64,000 nucleotides of DNA. Source: Thermoleophilaceae bacterium (GTDB lineage: Bacteria > Actinomycetota > Thermoleophilia > Solirubrobacterales > Thermoleophilaceae). Under the pieces are notes generated by a model, which saw nothing but the letters and a program-made list of their open reading frames with translations, searched no databases and was not told the DNA's origin. Shown here piece by piece: positions 8,096 to 16,894 of this stretch. The DNA is taken from the NCBI GenBank assembly GCA_040901445.1, contig JBBDYQ010000022.1, positions 186,001 to 250,000 on the forward strand, in the 5' to 3' direction. The first letter of the stretch is position 1; every line of letters starts with the position of its first letter. Both the position numbers and the translations under genes were made by a program.

Positions 8096-9325
8096 ATGCG
8101 CAAGGCTCTCGATCTCTTCCGTCACGAGCACGACGCGCGGCTGTTCTTCCTCGCCCACGCGCAGTCCTCGCTCGGAACGGGCGCGGCGTACGTCGGCCTC
8201 GTCGTCCTGGCCTACGACCGCTATCGGTCGCCGTGGGCCATCACGGCGGTCCTGCTTGCCGAGTTCATGCCGGGCATGGTGCTCGGTCCTCTGCTCGGCG
8301 CCGCCGCCGATCGCTGGTCACGACGCCTGTGCGCGGTCGTCGCCGATGTCGTGAACGCCGCGGCTTTCGTGGCCATCGCGACCGTGGACGACTTCACCCT
8401 GACGATCGCGTTCGCCACCGCCGCCGGGGCAGCGAACGGGCTGTACCGCCCGGCGATCCTCGCCGCCCTGCCCGGGCTTGTGCAGCGCGAGCGCGCCGAC
8501 ACCGCGACGGCGGTGTTCGGCTCGTTCACCGATGTCGGCTACACGGTGGGCCCGGCGCTGGCCGCCGCCGCGCTGCTGGTGGCCGACGCCGAGCTGCTGA
8601 TGTTCGTGAACGGCGTGACCTTCGCCCTCTCGGCCCTCCTTCTCTCGAGGCTGACGTTCGGCGCGGTGGCGGCGCCCGGCGGCACGCGCCCATCGCTGTT
8701 CCGAGAGGCGGCCGAGGGATTGCGCGTGGCCGCACGGCGACGCGGCGCGCGGACCGTGATCCTCGCCTCGAGCGCGATCGTCATGTTCGCCGGGCTGTTC
8801 AACGTGGGAGAGCTTCTGCTGGCCGAGGGTGAGCTCGGCGCGGGCGGTACCGGCTACGCCGTCCTTGTCGCCGTCTACGGGGCCGCGGTCGCGGTCGGCT
8901 CGATGACCGGATCGCGCGGCGGGACGATCCCCGAGCTGGCGCGCAACTTCTCGGCCGCGATCCTGCTGGTCGGGGTCGGCATGGTCGGCGCCGGCCTCGC
9001 GCCGACCTTTCCCGTGGCGCTCGGCACGTTCGCGGTGGCCGGCTTCGGCAACGGCCTCGTGGTCGTGCATGAGAGGCTCCTGCTGCAGCGCACGGTCCCG
9101 GATGCCCTGCTCGGCCGCGTGTTCGGCGTGGGCGAGACCCTCGGCTCGTGGGCGTTCGGCTTCGCGTTCGTGGCCGGCGGTGCCATCGCCAGCCTGGTCG
9201 GAACGCGCGAGCTGCTGGTCACGGCCGGAGTGGGGGTGCTCGTGGTGTGGGCCGTCAGCGCGTTCACCGCGAGCCGGGCGTTCGCCGACGCTCCCGACGC
9301 CGGCGAGCCGATCAGCAGGCCTTGA
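8096..9325 (+). CDS. MFS efflux transporter (MFS_3 / macrolide-exporter-like)
   Basis: A 409-residue, 12-helix major facilitator protein. The N terminus (FRHEHDARLFFLAHAQSSLG, then AYDRYRSPWAITAVLLAEFM, LGAAADRWSRRL) follows the MFS_3 pattern of enterobactin- and macrolide-exporter-like proteins. The family motif A appears as GAAADRWSRR. A second half with LLGRVFGVGETLGSWAFGFAF is also typical. The substrate is unknown. A -10-like TAGTTT six bases before ATG 8096 and the absence of a Shine-Dalgarno sequence suggest a leaderless transcript. Its 3' end overlaps the convergent HD-GYP gene by 14 bases. Confidence 0.85.
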   Translation: MRKALDLFRHEHDARLFFLAHAQSSLGTGAAYVGLVVLAYDRYRSPWAITAVLLAEFMPGMVLGPLLGAAADRWSRRLCAVVADVVNAAAFVAIATVDDFTLTIAFATAAGAANGLYRPAILAALPGLVQRERADTATAVFGSFTDVGYTVGPALAAAALLVADAELLMFVNGVTFALSALLLSRLTFGAVAAPGGTRPSLFREAAEGLRVAARRRGARTVILASSAIVMFAGLFNVGELLLAEGELGAGGTGYAVLVAVYGAAVAVGSMTGSRGGTIPELARNFSAAILLVGVGMVGAGLAPTFPVALGTFAVAGFGNGLVVVHERLLLQRTVPDALLGRVFGVGETLGSWAFGFAFVAGGAIASLVGTRELLVTAGVGVLVVWAVSAFTASRAFADAPDAGEPISRP

Positions 9326-10694
9326 GCGCAGGGGGCTCGTCGCGCCCGCGGAAGAGCGCCGCAACGGCTTCCGCGGGTGTGGGGCGAGTCTCCGTGTAAC
9401 CGCGCTCGATCACCCTCGTCAGCCCCGCCACCACGAGCGGGTCGAACTGCGACCCGGCGTTCTCGCGGAGCTCGGTGAGAGCCTCCTCGACTGGCATCGC
9501 CTTCCGGTAGACGCGCGTGGTGGTCATGGCGTTGTAGGCGTCGCAGCAGAAGACGATTCGTGCGGGTAGCGGGATCAGCTCTCCCGCAAGCCCATCCGGG
9601 TAGCCGGCCCCGTCCCAGCGCTCGTGGCAGCAGCGGACGATTCCGCCGACGCGCCCGAGCAGGCCGCCGACGCGGTCCAGCATCTGCTGGCCCTCGACGG
9701 TGTGCGTCTTCATCAGCTCGAACTCGTCGTCGGTGAGCTTGCCCGGCTTGTGGAGGATCTCCTTCGGGATCGTGATCTTGCCCACGTCGTGCAGGAGCGC
9801 AGCGAACTCGAGCTCCTGGCGGTCGTCATCGTGGATCTCGAGCTCGTCTGCCACGGCCACGACGAGCTCCACGACGGAGCGGGAATGGTCGGCCGTGTAG
9901 TTGTCGTCGGCCTCCACGACATCGGAGAGGAGCATCACGGTGCCGCGGTAGGCGCGGTTGAGCTCGAGGGCCGCCGCGTGGCGCTGGTGGCGCTCACGGG
10001 AGAAGACCGACAGGAGCCAGGCCAGTGGCACGAGGGCCAGCAGGAGGAGGACGCTGTCCTCTGCCGCGAAGGCGGCCATGAGCCCTATCGGCCACAGGAT
10101 CGCATCGATGCGGATGCTCCACGCGATGGGGTCGAGCGAGTCACGGGGCGCGACGCCCTTGTCGACCCACTCGAGGAGGAGGGCGGGCCCCGCCATCGTG
10201 ACCGCCTGAGCGGCGAATGCGAGCGCGTAGATGCCGATCTCGTTCGCGTCCGGCTCGCCCGCGCCGGCGAGCCCCAGCACGATCACGGGCCCCACGGCGA
10301 ACCACGCGTCGCTGACGGCGGGGATCAGGCGGTCGGCGTGGACCTTGCCCATGAATAGCTCGGGCACGCGCGAGAGGACCGAGGCGGCTCCCACCACCAC
10401 GAGCACCAGCGGGAGCGGGATGAGGAACAGCATCGGCACGAACAGGACGACGTCCGGGGAGGCGTATCCGGGGCCGATCTCGAACTCCGCTCGCTGGATC
10501 GCCGCGTAGCCCAAGGTGAGTGCGACGAGGAGCAGGACATGGTCGCGCCCCTCGTAGGGGAGCACCACGGCCGCGATCGCGACCGCCCCCACGAACGCGA
10601 GGACTGCGGCGACCTCGGCGAGCCGAGCACGGGCGGTCATGGGAGTGCCGCGGCGCTCACGCTGCGCCGCGACCTGTCGCTCGGCCGGGTCCAT
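9312..10694 (-). CDS. membrane-anchored HD-GYP domain protein (c-di-GMP phosphodiesterase)
   Basis: HD-GYP enzymes hydrolyse cyclic di-GMP. The N-terminal half has about seven hydrophobic segments (for example LAEVAAVLAFVGAVAIAAVV and DVVLFVPMLFLIPLPLVLVV), resembling a MASE-type membrane sensor. The C-terminal half carries the catalytic core: DHSRSVV, the HD pair in LEFAALLHDVGKITIP, KTHTVEGQQML, and CHERWDGAGYPDGL for the GYP motif, where the first His of the usual HHE is Cys. FCCDAYNAMTTTRVYRKAM completes the domain. I chose ATG 10694 (MDPAERQ); GTG 10721 and ATG 10640 are alternatives. The enzyme could lower c-di-GMP sensed by the riboswitch at 33782. Confidence 0.85.
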   Translation of the reverse strand: MDPAERQVAAQRERRGTPMTARARLAEVAAVLAFVGAVAIAAVVLPYEGRDHVLLLVALTLGYAAIQRAEFEIGPGYASPDVVLFVPMLFLIPLPLVLVVVGAASVLSRVPELFMGKVHADRLIPAVSDAWFAVGPVIVLGLAGAGEPDANEIGIYALAFAAQAVTMAGPALLLEWVDKGVAPRDSLDPIAWSIRIDAILWPIGLMAAFAAEDSVLLLLALVPLAWLLSVFSRERHQRHAAALELNRAYRGTVMLLSDVVEADDNYTADHSRSVVELVVAVADELEIHDDDRQELEFAALLHDVGKITIPKEILHKPGKLTDDEFELMKTHTVEGQQMLDRVGGLLGRVGGIVRCCHERWDGAGYPDGLAGELIPLPARIVFCCDAYNAMTTTRVYRKAMPVEEALTELRENAGSQFDPLVVAGLTRVIERGYTETRPTPAEAVAALFRGRDEPPALKAC

Positions 10695-10852
10695 ACCACC
10701 AATAAGGTCGCCCCTTCGCACGTCTGGGCTGAGGTGCAGTCACGCTTTGCGCACCCCTTGCGCCGCGAACCTGCGCAAAGCCGTGCAGGAGGCTGTGCAA
10801 ATCAGCTCCGGCAGCCGAATGGGCGGCGCGGCGAGGTCGGCAGGGCGGCCCC

Positions 10853-10858
10853 TAGACT
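10853..10858 (+). promoter_or_regulatory. -10 box of a probable leaderless alaS promoter
   Basis: TAGACT ends eight bases before GTG 10867. With the usual 6-8 bases from -10 box to transcription start, the message would begin at or next to the start codon. No Shine-Dalgarno sequence precedes the GTG, which agrees. Confidence 0.5.
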
Positions 10859-10866
10859 CCTCAGCC

Positions 10867-13479
10867 GTGCGAGCCGACGAGATCCGAGAGGCGTTCCTGT
10901 CGTTCTTCGAGGAGCGCGACCACCGGCGCATGCCGTCGGCATCGCTGGTGCCCTCGACGTACGACCCGTCGGTGCTGCTCACCACCGCCGGCATGCAGCC
11001 GTTCAAGCCCTGGTTCCGGGGTGAGGAGCAGCCGCCGCACATCCGCCTCACGTCGTGCCAGAAGGTCTTCCGCACCACCGACATCGAGAATGTCGGCACC
11101 ACCGCGAGGCACCTCACGTTCTTCGAGATGCTCGGGAACTTCTCCTTCGGCGACTACTTCAAGCAGGGCGCCGTGGAGCTCGGCTACGAGCTCTCCACAC
11201 GGGGCTTCGGGTTCGATCCCGCGGACGTGTGGATCACCGTCTTCGGCGGCGACGAGGAGCTGGGCCTGGGCCCCGACGACGAGGCCATCGAGTGCTGGCG
11301 CGGGGTGGGCGTGCCCGACGAGCAGATCGTGCTGCTCGGACGCGAGGACAACTTCTGGCAGGCCGGCCCCACCGGCCCCTGCGGGCCGTGCTCGGAGCTC
11401 TACCTCGACCGCGGCCTCGACTTCGGCGGCGAGCACGACCGCCCCGGCGACGACACCGAGCGCTTCCTCGAGTTCTGGAACCTCGTCTTCATGCAGTACG
11501 ACCTCCAGGCCGACGGCGGCATGCGGCCGCTGCCGCAGACGGGCATCGACACCGGCCTGGGGCTCGACCGCCTCGCGGCCATCCTCCAGGACGTGCCCTC
11601 GGTGTTCGAGACCGACCACTTCCGCCCGCTCGTCGGGCTGGGGGAGGAGCTCTCGGGCGCCAAGATGGGGGAGGACGAGCCGGTCACCCGCGCGCTGCGC
11701 ATCCTGGCCGACCACGCCCGCGGCATGACGTTCCTGCTGAGCGACGGCGTCGTGCCCTCCAACGAGGACCGCGGCTACGTGCTGCGCCGGCTCATGCGCC
11801 GCGCCATCCGCCAGGGGCGCATGCTCGGCATCGAGGACCCGTTCCTGCCCAAGCTCTGCGACCGCGCCATCGAGGTCATGGCCGCCGCCTATCCCGAGCT
11901 GAAGTCCGAGCGCGACGCCATCGTGCGCTGGGCGGCGTCGGAGGAGGAGGGCTTCGGCCGCACGCTCGCCCAGGGTGAGCGGATGCTGGCCGAGCTGGTG
12001 GTGCGTGCCAAGGACGAGGGCACCTCGTGGGTGGCCGCGGAGGACGCCTTCAAGCTGCACGACACCTTCGGCTTCCCCTACGAGCTCACCCAGGAGCTGC
12101 TCGCCGAGGAGGGCCTGTCGGTGGACGACCAGGGCTTCGAGGAGCTGATGGAGGAGGCGCGCCGCACAGCCCGCTCGGGCATGCGCCGCCACGGCGGCTC
12201 CGGGCACGAGCAGCTCATGGAGTTCGCCCGCTCGGTGCCCGACGAGACGCGCTTCGTGGGCTACGAGGCGCTGGAGGCCGAGACCGCCGTGCTCGCCGCG
12301 CGCGAGGACAACGGGCGCGTGCTGCTCAAGCTGGCCGAGAGCCCCTTCTACGCCGAGGGCGGCGGCCAGGTGTCCGACTCCGGGGTGATCGACGCCGGCT
12401 CCGCGCGGGGGAGGGTGGACGCCGTGGCGCGCCTGGGCGCCGACCAGGTGATCGTGGTGGAGACCGACTCCGGCGGCTTCGAGCCGGGCGCCGGAGCGCA
12501 CGCGCTCGTGGACCGCGACACCCGCCTGGCCACCATGGCCAACCACACGGCGACGCATCTCCTGCACGCGGCGCTGCGCGCCGAGCTGGGCACCCACGTG
12601 CGCCAGGCGGGCTCCTACGTGGGCCCGGACAAGCTGCGCTTCGACTTCACCCACGGCGAGCGGCTCAGTGCCGAGCAGGCGGCGCGGGTCGAGGAGCGGG
12701 TGAACGCCTGGATCGTGGCCAGCCGGCCCGTCTTCGCCGTGCAGACCACCAAGGCCGAGGCCGAGCGCCTGGGCGCCATGGCGCTGTTCGGCGAGAAGTA
12801 CGGCGACGTCGTGCGGATGGTGGAGGTGGAGGAGGTCTCGCGCGAGCTCTGCGGCGGCACGCACGTGGCCACCACCGCCGAGATCGGCCTCTTCCACGTG
12901 ACCACCGAGACCTCGAGCGCCGCCAACGTGCGCCGCGTGGAGGCGGTCACGGGCCCGGCGGGCATCGGCGAGTTCCGTGCCCGCACGGAGGCGCTGCGCG
13001 AGATCGCGGCCATGCTGCGCGTGCCCGAGCACGAGGTGGTGGGCGCGGTGCAGAAGCTCACCGAGCGGATGAAGGAGCTGGGCAAGCGCCCGCGCGAGGC
13101 GGCCGACAGCGGGGCGGCCGATCGGCTGCTCGAGTCGGCGTCGGAGCTGGGCGGCATCCGCGTGGTGGCCGAGGTCGTGGAGGCGCCCGACGCCAAGGTG
13201 CTGCTCGAGCTCTCCGACCAGGTGCGCCAGAAGCTCGGCGACGCGGCCGTGGTGCTCGGCTGCGCGGTGGAGGGCAAGGTGCATCTCGTGGCCAACTTCG
13301 CGCCGGCCGCCGTGGAGCGGGGCCTCAAGGCGGGCGACGTCGTGCGCCAGGCGGCGCAGGTGGCCGGTGGCGGCGGCGGCGGGCGCGACACCATGGCCCA
13401 GGCCGGCGGCCGCGACCCCGGCAAGCTGCCCGAGGCCATCGCCACGGCGCGGCTGGCCATCGAAAGCGTGCTGCGCTGA
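10867..13479 (+). CDS. alaS: alanyl-tRNA synthetase
   Basis: Charges tRNA-Ala and edits mischarged Ser and Gly. From GTG 10867 the protein has 870 residues, the normal AlaRS length; an upstream extension is open but lacks family similarity. The class II catalytic core runs from EIREAFLSFFEERDH through LLTTAGMQPFKPWFRG (motif 1 area), RLTSCQKVFRTTDIENVG (motif 2) and the TGIDTGLGLDRLAA motif 3. The editing domain zinc site is complete: NHTATHLLHAAL (H560, H564) and CGGTHV (about residues 662-667). The C-terminal DHHA1/C-Ala domain ends with the glycine-rich GGGGGGRDTMAQAGG. It heads the alaS-ruvX-mltG-aroE block. Confidence 0.98.
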   Translation: MRADEIREAFLSFFEERDHRRMPSASLVPSTYDPSVLLTTAGMQPFKPWFRGEEQPPHIRLTSCQKVFRTTDIENVGTTARHLTFFEMLGNFSFGDYFKQGAVELGYELSTRGFGFDPADVWITVFGGDEELGLGPDDEAIECWRGVGVPDEQIVLLGREDNFWQAGPTGPCGPCSELYLDRGLDFGGEHDRPGDDTERFLEFWNLVFMQYDLQADGGMRPLPQTGIDTGLGLDRLAAILQDVPSVFETDHFRPLVGLGEELSGAKMGEDEPVTRALRILADHARGMTFLLSDGVVPSNEDRGYVLRRLMRRAIRQGRMLGIEDPFLPKLCDRAIEVMAAAYPELKSERDAIVRWAASEEEGFGRTLAQGERMLAELVVRAKDEGTSWVAAEDAFKLHDTFGFPYELTQELLAEEGLSVDDQGFEELMEEARRTARSGMRRHGGSGHEQLMEFARSVPDETRFVGYEALEAETAVLAAREDNGRVLLKLAESPFYAEGGGQVSDSGVIDAGSARGRVDAVARLGADQVIVVETDSGGFEPGAGAHALVDRDTRLATMANHTATHLLHAALRAELGTHVRQAGSYVGPDKLRFDFTHGERLSAEQAARVEERVNAWIVASRPVFAVQTTKAEAERLGAMALFGEKYGDVVRMVEVEEVSRELCGGTHVATTAEIGLFHVTTETSSAANVRRVEAVTGPAGIGEFRARTEALREIAAMLRVPEHEVVGAVQKLTERMKELGKRPREAADSGAADRLLESASELGGIRVVAEVVEAPDAKVLLELSDQVRQKLGDAAVVLGCAVEGKVHLVANFAPAAVERGLKAGDVVRQAAQVAGGGGGGRDTMAQAGGRDPGKLPEAIATARLAIESVLR

Positions 13480-13512
13480 TGGCGCTTCCCAGCGCTCCCC
13501 CGGGCAACGGCA

Positions 13513-13549
13513 GGCGACGTTTGTATGAATAGTTCATACAAACGTCGCC
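13513..13549. repeat. perfect 17-bp inverted repeat with 3-base spacer
   Basis: GGCGACGTTTGTATGAA (13513-13529), spacer TAG, TTCATACAAACGTCGCC (13533-13549). It lies in the 98-base gap between alaS and ruvX. The outer GCGACGTTTG/CAAACGTCGC arms resemble those of two other palindromic elements at 20984 and 53545 (GCGACGTTCG). It could be a terminator-like hairpin, a protein-binding site or a small mobile palindrome. Confidence 0.85.
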
Positions 13550-13577
13550 CGTGGGCGGGACGCGGGGGTGTCCGCTG

Positions 13578-13976
13578 ATGCGCGTGCTCGCCCTCGACCA
13601 CGGCGAGGCCCGCTGCGGCTGCGCCCTCTCGGACCCCAGCGGCACGCTCGCCACGCCCATCGGGGCGGTGGAGCGGCCCGACACGCGCCGTGGCCTGACG
13701 GCCATCGCCGGCCTGGTGGACGAGCACGCCGCCGAGCGCGTGGTGGTGGGGCTTCCGCTCACGCTTGCCGGCGAGGAGGGCGAGCAGGCGCGGCGGGCGC
13801 GGGCCTTCGCCGAGCGCCTGGGCGCTCGGGTGGCCGTGCCGGTGGAGCTGTGGGACGAGCGCCTGACCACGCGCCAGGCCGACCGCACCGGCGGCCAGAC
13901 CGACCGCGACTCGCGGGCCGCCGCGCATCTGCTGGACGCATGGCTCCAGGCCCACGTGGGCACGCGGGGCGCATGA
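13578..13976 (+). CDS. ruvX: RuvX/YqgF family putative pre-16S rRNA nuclease / Holliday junction resolvase-like
   Basis: A 132-residue RNase H-fold protein. The opening RVLALDHGEARCGCALSD contains the first catalytic Asp in the G/ALDxGxxRxG pattern. AAERVVVGLPLTLAGEEG and VELWDERLTTRQA supply the second acidic residue and the DERLTT motif, and DSRAAAHLLDAWL the last Asp. YqgF proteins finish 16S rRNA 5' ends. ATG 13578 starts the conserved domain; a longer upstream start would run into the palindrome. It sits between alaS and mltG as in many actinobacteria, and its stop overlaps mltG (ATGA). Confidence 0.92.
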   Translation: MRVLALDHGEARCGCALSDPSGTLATPIGAVERPDTRRGLTAIAGLVDEHAAERVVVGLPLTLAGEEGEQARRARAFAERLGARVAVPVELWDERLTTRQADRTGGQTDRDSRAAAHLLDAWLQAHVGTRGA

Positions 13977-15568
13977 GCGACCGCAGTCCAGAGGAGCGCG
14001 AGCGGGATCGCCTCGAGCGCGAGGCGCGCCGCGCCGCGCGCGCCCGCGGCGAGAAGCCGCCGAAGGACCGCGGTGGCAGCGGCCTGCTGGGCGGGCTGCT
14101 GGGCTCCAAGGGCGGCCATGACGGCGGCTCCCCGCCGCCGGGCGAGCGGCAGGCCGTGAAGCCCGCGCCCGCTGCGAGGCCCGCGCCGGCCGAGCCGGCG
14201 GCCGAGCCGGTCGAGCCGGCGGCCGAGCCGGTCGAGCCGGCGGCCGAGCCGGTCGAGCCGGCGGCCGCGAAGCCAGTGCCGGCCGCGAAGCCGGAGCCGG
14301 CCCCCCGCGCGGAGTCCTCGTCCCGGAAGTCCGCGCCGCGCACGGCGGCAACCGGCCCCCCGGCGGCCGAGACGCCGCCGGCCGAGCCGCCACAGCCGCG
14401 GCGGCGCAGTGCGCCGAAGGTGGACCTGGACCGCGTGCGCCGCCTCACCCGCGAGCGCCGCGCCCGCGGCGGCGCCGCGGCCGGCCCGCCGCCGCCCGCC
14501 GGTAGCGACGCGTCCGAGCGCCCGCGCCGGAGTCGGCGAGGACGCGTCTTTGCCGGGGTGCTGCTGGCCGGGGTGGCGGTGCTCCTGTGGTTCCTGTTCT
14601 CGGTCTTCCAGCCGTTCAAGGGCGAGGGCGAGGGCGAGGTGGCGGTCACGATCCCCACGGGCGCCGGGGTGGGGGACATCGCCGACCTGCTGGACGAGCA
14701 GGGCGTGATCTCCAACGCCACCTTCTTCGAGGTGCGCGCAACCATCGAGGGCGCTCGGGGTGACCTCAAGCCCGGCGTCTACACGCTCGCCGAGGGCATG
14801 AGCTACGGGGCGGCCATCGACGCTCTCTCCGCCGGCCCGCCGAACGACATCATCCGGCTGGTGATCCCCGAGGGCCGCTCGCGCAGCGAGGTCACGGAGC
14901 TCGTGGCCGACACCGGCCTCGAGGGCGACTACGCGGAGGCCACCCGCAGCTCGCGTGTGCTCGACCCCGCCGACTACGGCGCCGAGCGGGCGCGCAACCT
15001 CGAGGGGTTCCTCTGGCCCGCCACCTACGAGCTCGAGCGCGGCTCGTCCGTGCAGTCGCTGGTGAACAAGCAGCTGCGCGCGTTCGACGAGAACATCGAG
15101 GGTGTCTCGATGCGCGCGGCCAGGCGCGCCAACCTCACCCCCTACGACGTGCTCATCATCGCCTCGATGGTGGAGCGCGAGGCCATGCTCGACGAGGAGC
15201 GGCCGATCATCGCCTCGGTCATCTACAACCGCCTGCGGCGCGGCGAGCCGCTGGGTATCGACGCCACCATCCGCTTCGCCACCGAGAACTGGAGCGAGCC
15301 GCTCACCGAGTCCGACCTGCGGATCGACTCCGGCTACAACACGCGCACGAATGCGGGGCTCCCGCCGGGGCCGATCGGCAGCCCGGGCCTGGAGTCGCTC
15401 GAGGCGGCCGCCAACCCCGGCGACACCGACTTCCTCTTCTACGTCGTCAAGCCCGGCACCTGCGGCGAGCACGAGTTCTCGGAGACGCTGGAGGAGTTCG
15501 AGCGCGACGCGGCCCGCTACAACCGCGAGCGCGAGGCGCGTGGCGGCCAGTCGCCCACGGACTGCTGA
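13973..15568 (+). CDS. mltG: endolytic murein transglycosylase MltG (YceG-like)
   Basis: MltG cleaves nascent glycan strands in the membrane and sets glycan chain length. The 531-residue protein has a long, charged, Pro/Ala/Glu-rich cytosolic N terminus (about 195 residues, with a 7-residue tandem repeat EPAAEPV), one membrane helix (FAGVLLAGVAVLLWFLFSVF), a LysM-like segment (VAVTIPTGAGVGDIADLLDE) and the YceG catalytic domain. LIIASMVEREAMLDEERPII contains the catalytic Glu, followed by VIYNRLRRGEPLGIDATIRF. The C terminus ends with LPPGPIGSPGLESLEAAANP, also a family hallmark. The extended N terminus is typical of actinobacterial MltG, but the repeat is local. Confidence 0.93.
   Translation: MSDRSPEERERDRLEREARRAARARGEKPPKDRGGSGLLGGLLGSKGGHDGGSPPPGERQAVKPAPAARPAPAEPAAEPVEPAAEPVEPAAEPVEPAAAKPVPAAKPEPAPRAESSSRKSAPRTAATGPPAAETPPAEPPQPRRRSAPKVDLDRVRRLTRERRARGGAAAGPPPPAGSDASERPRRSRRGRVFAGVLLAGVAVLLWFLFSVFQPFKGEGEGEVAVTIPTGAGVGDIADLLDEQGVISNATFFEVRATIEGARGDLKPGVYTLAEGMSYGAAIDALSAGPPNDIIRLVIPEGRSRSEVTELVADTGLEGDYAEATRSSRVLDPADYGAERARNLEGFLWPATYELERGSSVQSLVNKQLRAFDENIEGVSMRAARRANLTPYDVLIIASMVEREAMLDEERPIIASVIYNRLRRGEPLGIDATIRFATENWSEPLTESDLRIDSGYNTRTNAGLPPGPIGSPGLESLEAAANPGDTDFLFYVVKPGTCGEHEFSETLEEFERDAARYNREREARGGQSPTDC
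14192..14266 (+). repeat. 21-bp tandem repeat inside mltG (EPAAEPV units)
   Basis: Three full 21-base copies (14192-14254) and a partial fourth encode EPAAEPV in frame, in the disordered cytosolic tail of MltG. Because the unit is a multiple of three, copy number can change without a frameshift. Confidence 0.85.
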
Positions 15569-15572
15569 TCGC

Positions 15573-16367
15573 ATGACCGTCCTCGCCGGGGTGCTGGGCC
15601 ATCCCGTCGCCCACAGCCGCTCGCCCGCGATCCACAACGCCGCGTTCGAGGCGCTCGGCCTCGACTGGCTGTACGTGCGCCTGCCGGTGCCGCCCGGCCT
15701 GCTGGCGGAGACGGTGCGCGCGCTGGGCGGGTCCGGGTATCGCGGGGCCAACGTCACGATCCCGCACAAGGAGGCAGCCCTCGCGACGGCCGGGAGCGCC
15801 ACCGGCGCGGCTCGCGCGATCGGGGCGGCCAACACGCTGAGCTTCGCGGACGGCGGCGGCGTGACGGCCGACAACACGGACGCCGGCGGGCTGCTGGACG
15901 CGCTGGGCGAGTCGCCCGAGGGGCTGCGCTGCCTGGTGCTGGGCGCGGGCGGCGCGGGCCGTGCCGCGGCCTGGGCGCTGCGCGAGGCGGGGGCCGCCGA
16001 GGTGGCGGTGTGGAACCGCACGCCGGAGCGCGCGCGGGCGCTGGCAGAGGAGCTCGGCGTTGCGCACGCCGCCCGCCCCGGCGGCGCCGACCTGCTCGTG
16101 AACGCCACCTCGGTGGGCCTCGACCCGGCGCTCGAGGCGGCGGACGCCATCGAGGCGCTCGGCCTGACCGGGGTGGATCCGCCCGCGCGGCTGGTGGACA
16201 TGGCCTACGGCGCCGAGCCCACCGCGCTGTGCGCCTGGGCCGCCCGTGCCGGCGCCCATGTGGTGGACGGCCTGGAGGTGCTCGTGCGCCAGGGTGCTCG
16301 GAGCTTCCGGATCTGGACCGGCCGGGCGGCGCCGCTGGACGTCATGCGCGCCGCCGCTCGCACCTAA
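15573..16367 (+). CDS. aroE: shikimate 5-dehydrogenase
   Basis: Reduces 3-dehydroshikimate to shikimate with NADPH. The 264-residue protein begins with GVLGHPVAHSRSPAIHNAAF, where SRSP binds shikimate. ANVTIPHKEAAL holds the catalytic Lys, NTDAGGLLDAL the catalytic Asp, LVLGAGGAGRAAAWAL is the nucleotide-binding loop and WNRTPERARAL the NRT motif for the NADP phosphate. VNATSVGL and the C-terminal GLEVLVRQGARSFRIWTG also match. ATG 15573 lies five bases after mltG. The other shikimate genes of this region are 31 kb downstream, separated by the pilus and accessory genes. Confidence 0.95.
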   Translation: MTVLAGVLGHPVAHSRSPAIHNAAFEALGLDWLYVRLPVPPGLLAETVRALGGSGYRGANVTIPHKEAALATAGSATGAARAIGAANTLSFADGGGVTADNTDAGGLLDALGESPEGLRCLVLGAGGAGRAAAWALREAGAAEVAVWNRTPERARALAEELGVAHAARPGGADLLVNATSVGLDPALEAADAIEALGLTGVDPPARLVDMAYGAEPTALCAWAARAGAHVVDGLEVLVRQGARSFRIWTGRAAPLDVMRAAART

Positions 16368-16399
16368 ACGTTCAGGCTCCGTCTGCCGATACCAGCTGC

Positions 16400-16894
16400 G
16401 TGACCCTGCCTCGACCTGCCCTGTTCGCGATCCTCGGCGGAGTGCTGATCCTGGCCGTCTTCGCGCTCACCCGCGCGACCGGCCAGGCCGACGACTCCGG
16501 CGCTGCCGCGCCCGCCCCTGCGCCCGCCGCGGAGGCGCCCGCGCCGGCGGCCGAGGAGCCGGTCGCCGAGCCTGCGGCCGCGAAGCCCGCAGACAGTGGC
16601 GTTCCCGCCGGCCTCGAGCAGGCCATCGAGAAGGGCCAGGTTGCCGTGCTCGCCTTCACGCAGGAGGGCGGCGCCGAGGACGACGCCGTCCGCGCCGCGG
16701 TGGGCTCGCTCAGCGGCGTCCCCGTCTTCGTCGACGACGTCACCGAGATCGCCGAGTACCGCAAGGTCGTGGGCGAGCTCGACCTCGACCGCGCCCCCGC
16801 GGTGGTGATCGTGCGCGCCGATGGCAAGGCCGAGGTCATCGAGGGCTACGTCGACCCGGGCTCGCTCGCGCAGCAGGTAGAGGACGCGAGATGA
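16400..16894 (+). CDS. membrane-anchored thioredoxin-like protein of unknown function, linked to pilB
   Basis: A 164-residue protein from GTG 16400. It has one N-terminal helix (LFAILGGVLILAVFALTRAT), an Ala/Pro-rich linker (about residues 28-65) and an extracytoplasmic C-terminal domain of about 85 residues. The pattern VAVLAFTQ...VPVFVDDVTEIAEYRKV...DRAPAVVIVRADGKAEVIEGYVD resembles a thioredoxin fold, with a cis-Pro-like RAPAVVIV, but there is no CxxC pair, so it is not redox-active as a thioredoxin. It overlaps pilB by four bases (ATGA), suggesting a structural role in pilus assembly. I do not recognise a named family. Confidence 0.75.
   Translation: MTLPRPALFAILGGVLILAVFALTRATGQADDSGAAAPAPAPAAEAPAPAAEEPVAEPAAAKPADSGVPAGLEQAIEKGQVAVLAFTQEGGAEDDAVRAAVGSLSGVPVFVDDVTEIAEYRKVVGELDLDRAPAVVIVRADGKAEVIEGYVDPGSLAQQVEDAR

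Noticed and set aside
14192-14266. Tandem repeats in mltG as a CRISPR-like array
   Set aside because: Units are 21 bases, adjacent without spacers, in frame, and encode EPAAEPV in a disordered tail.
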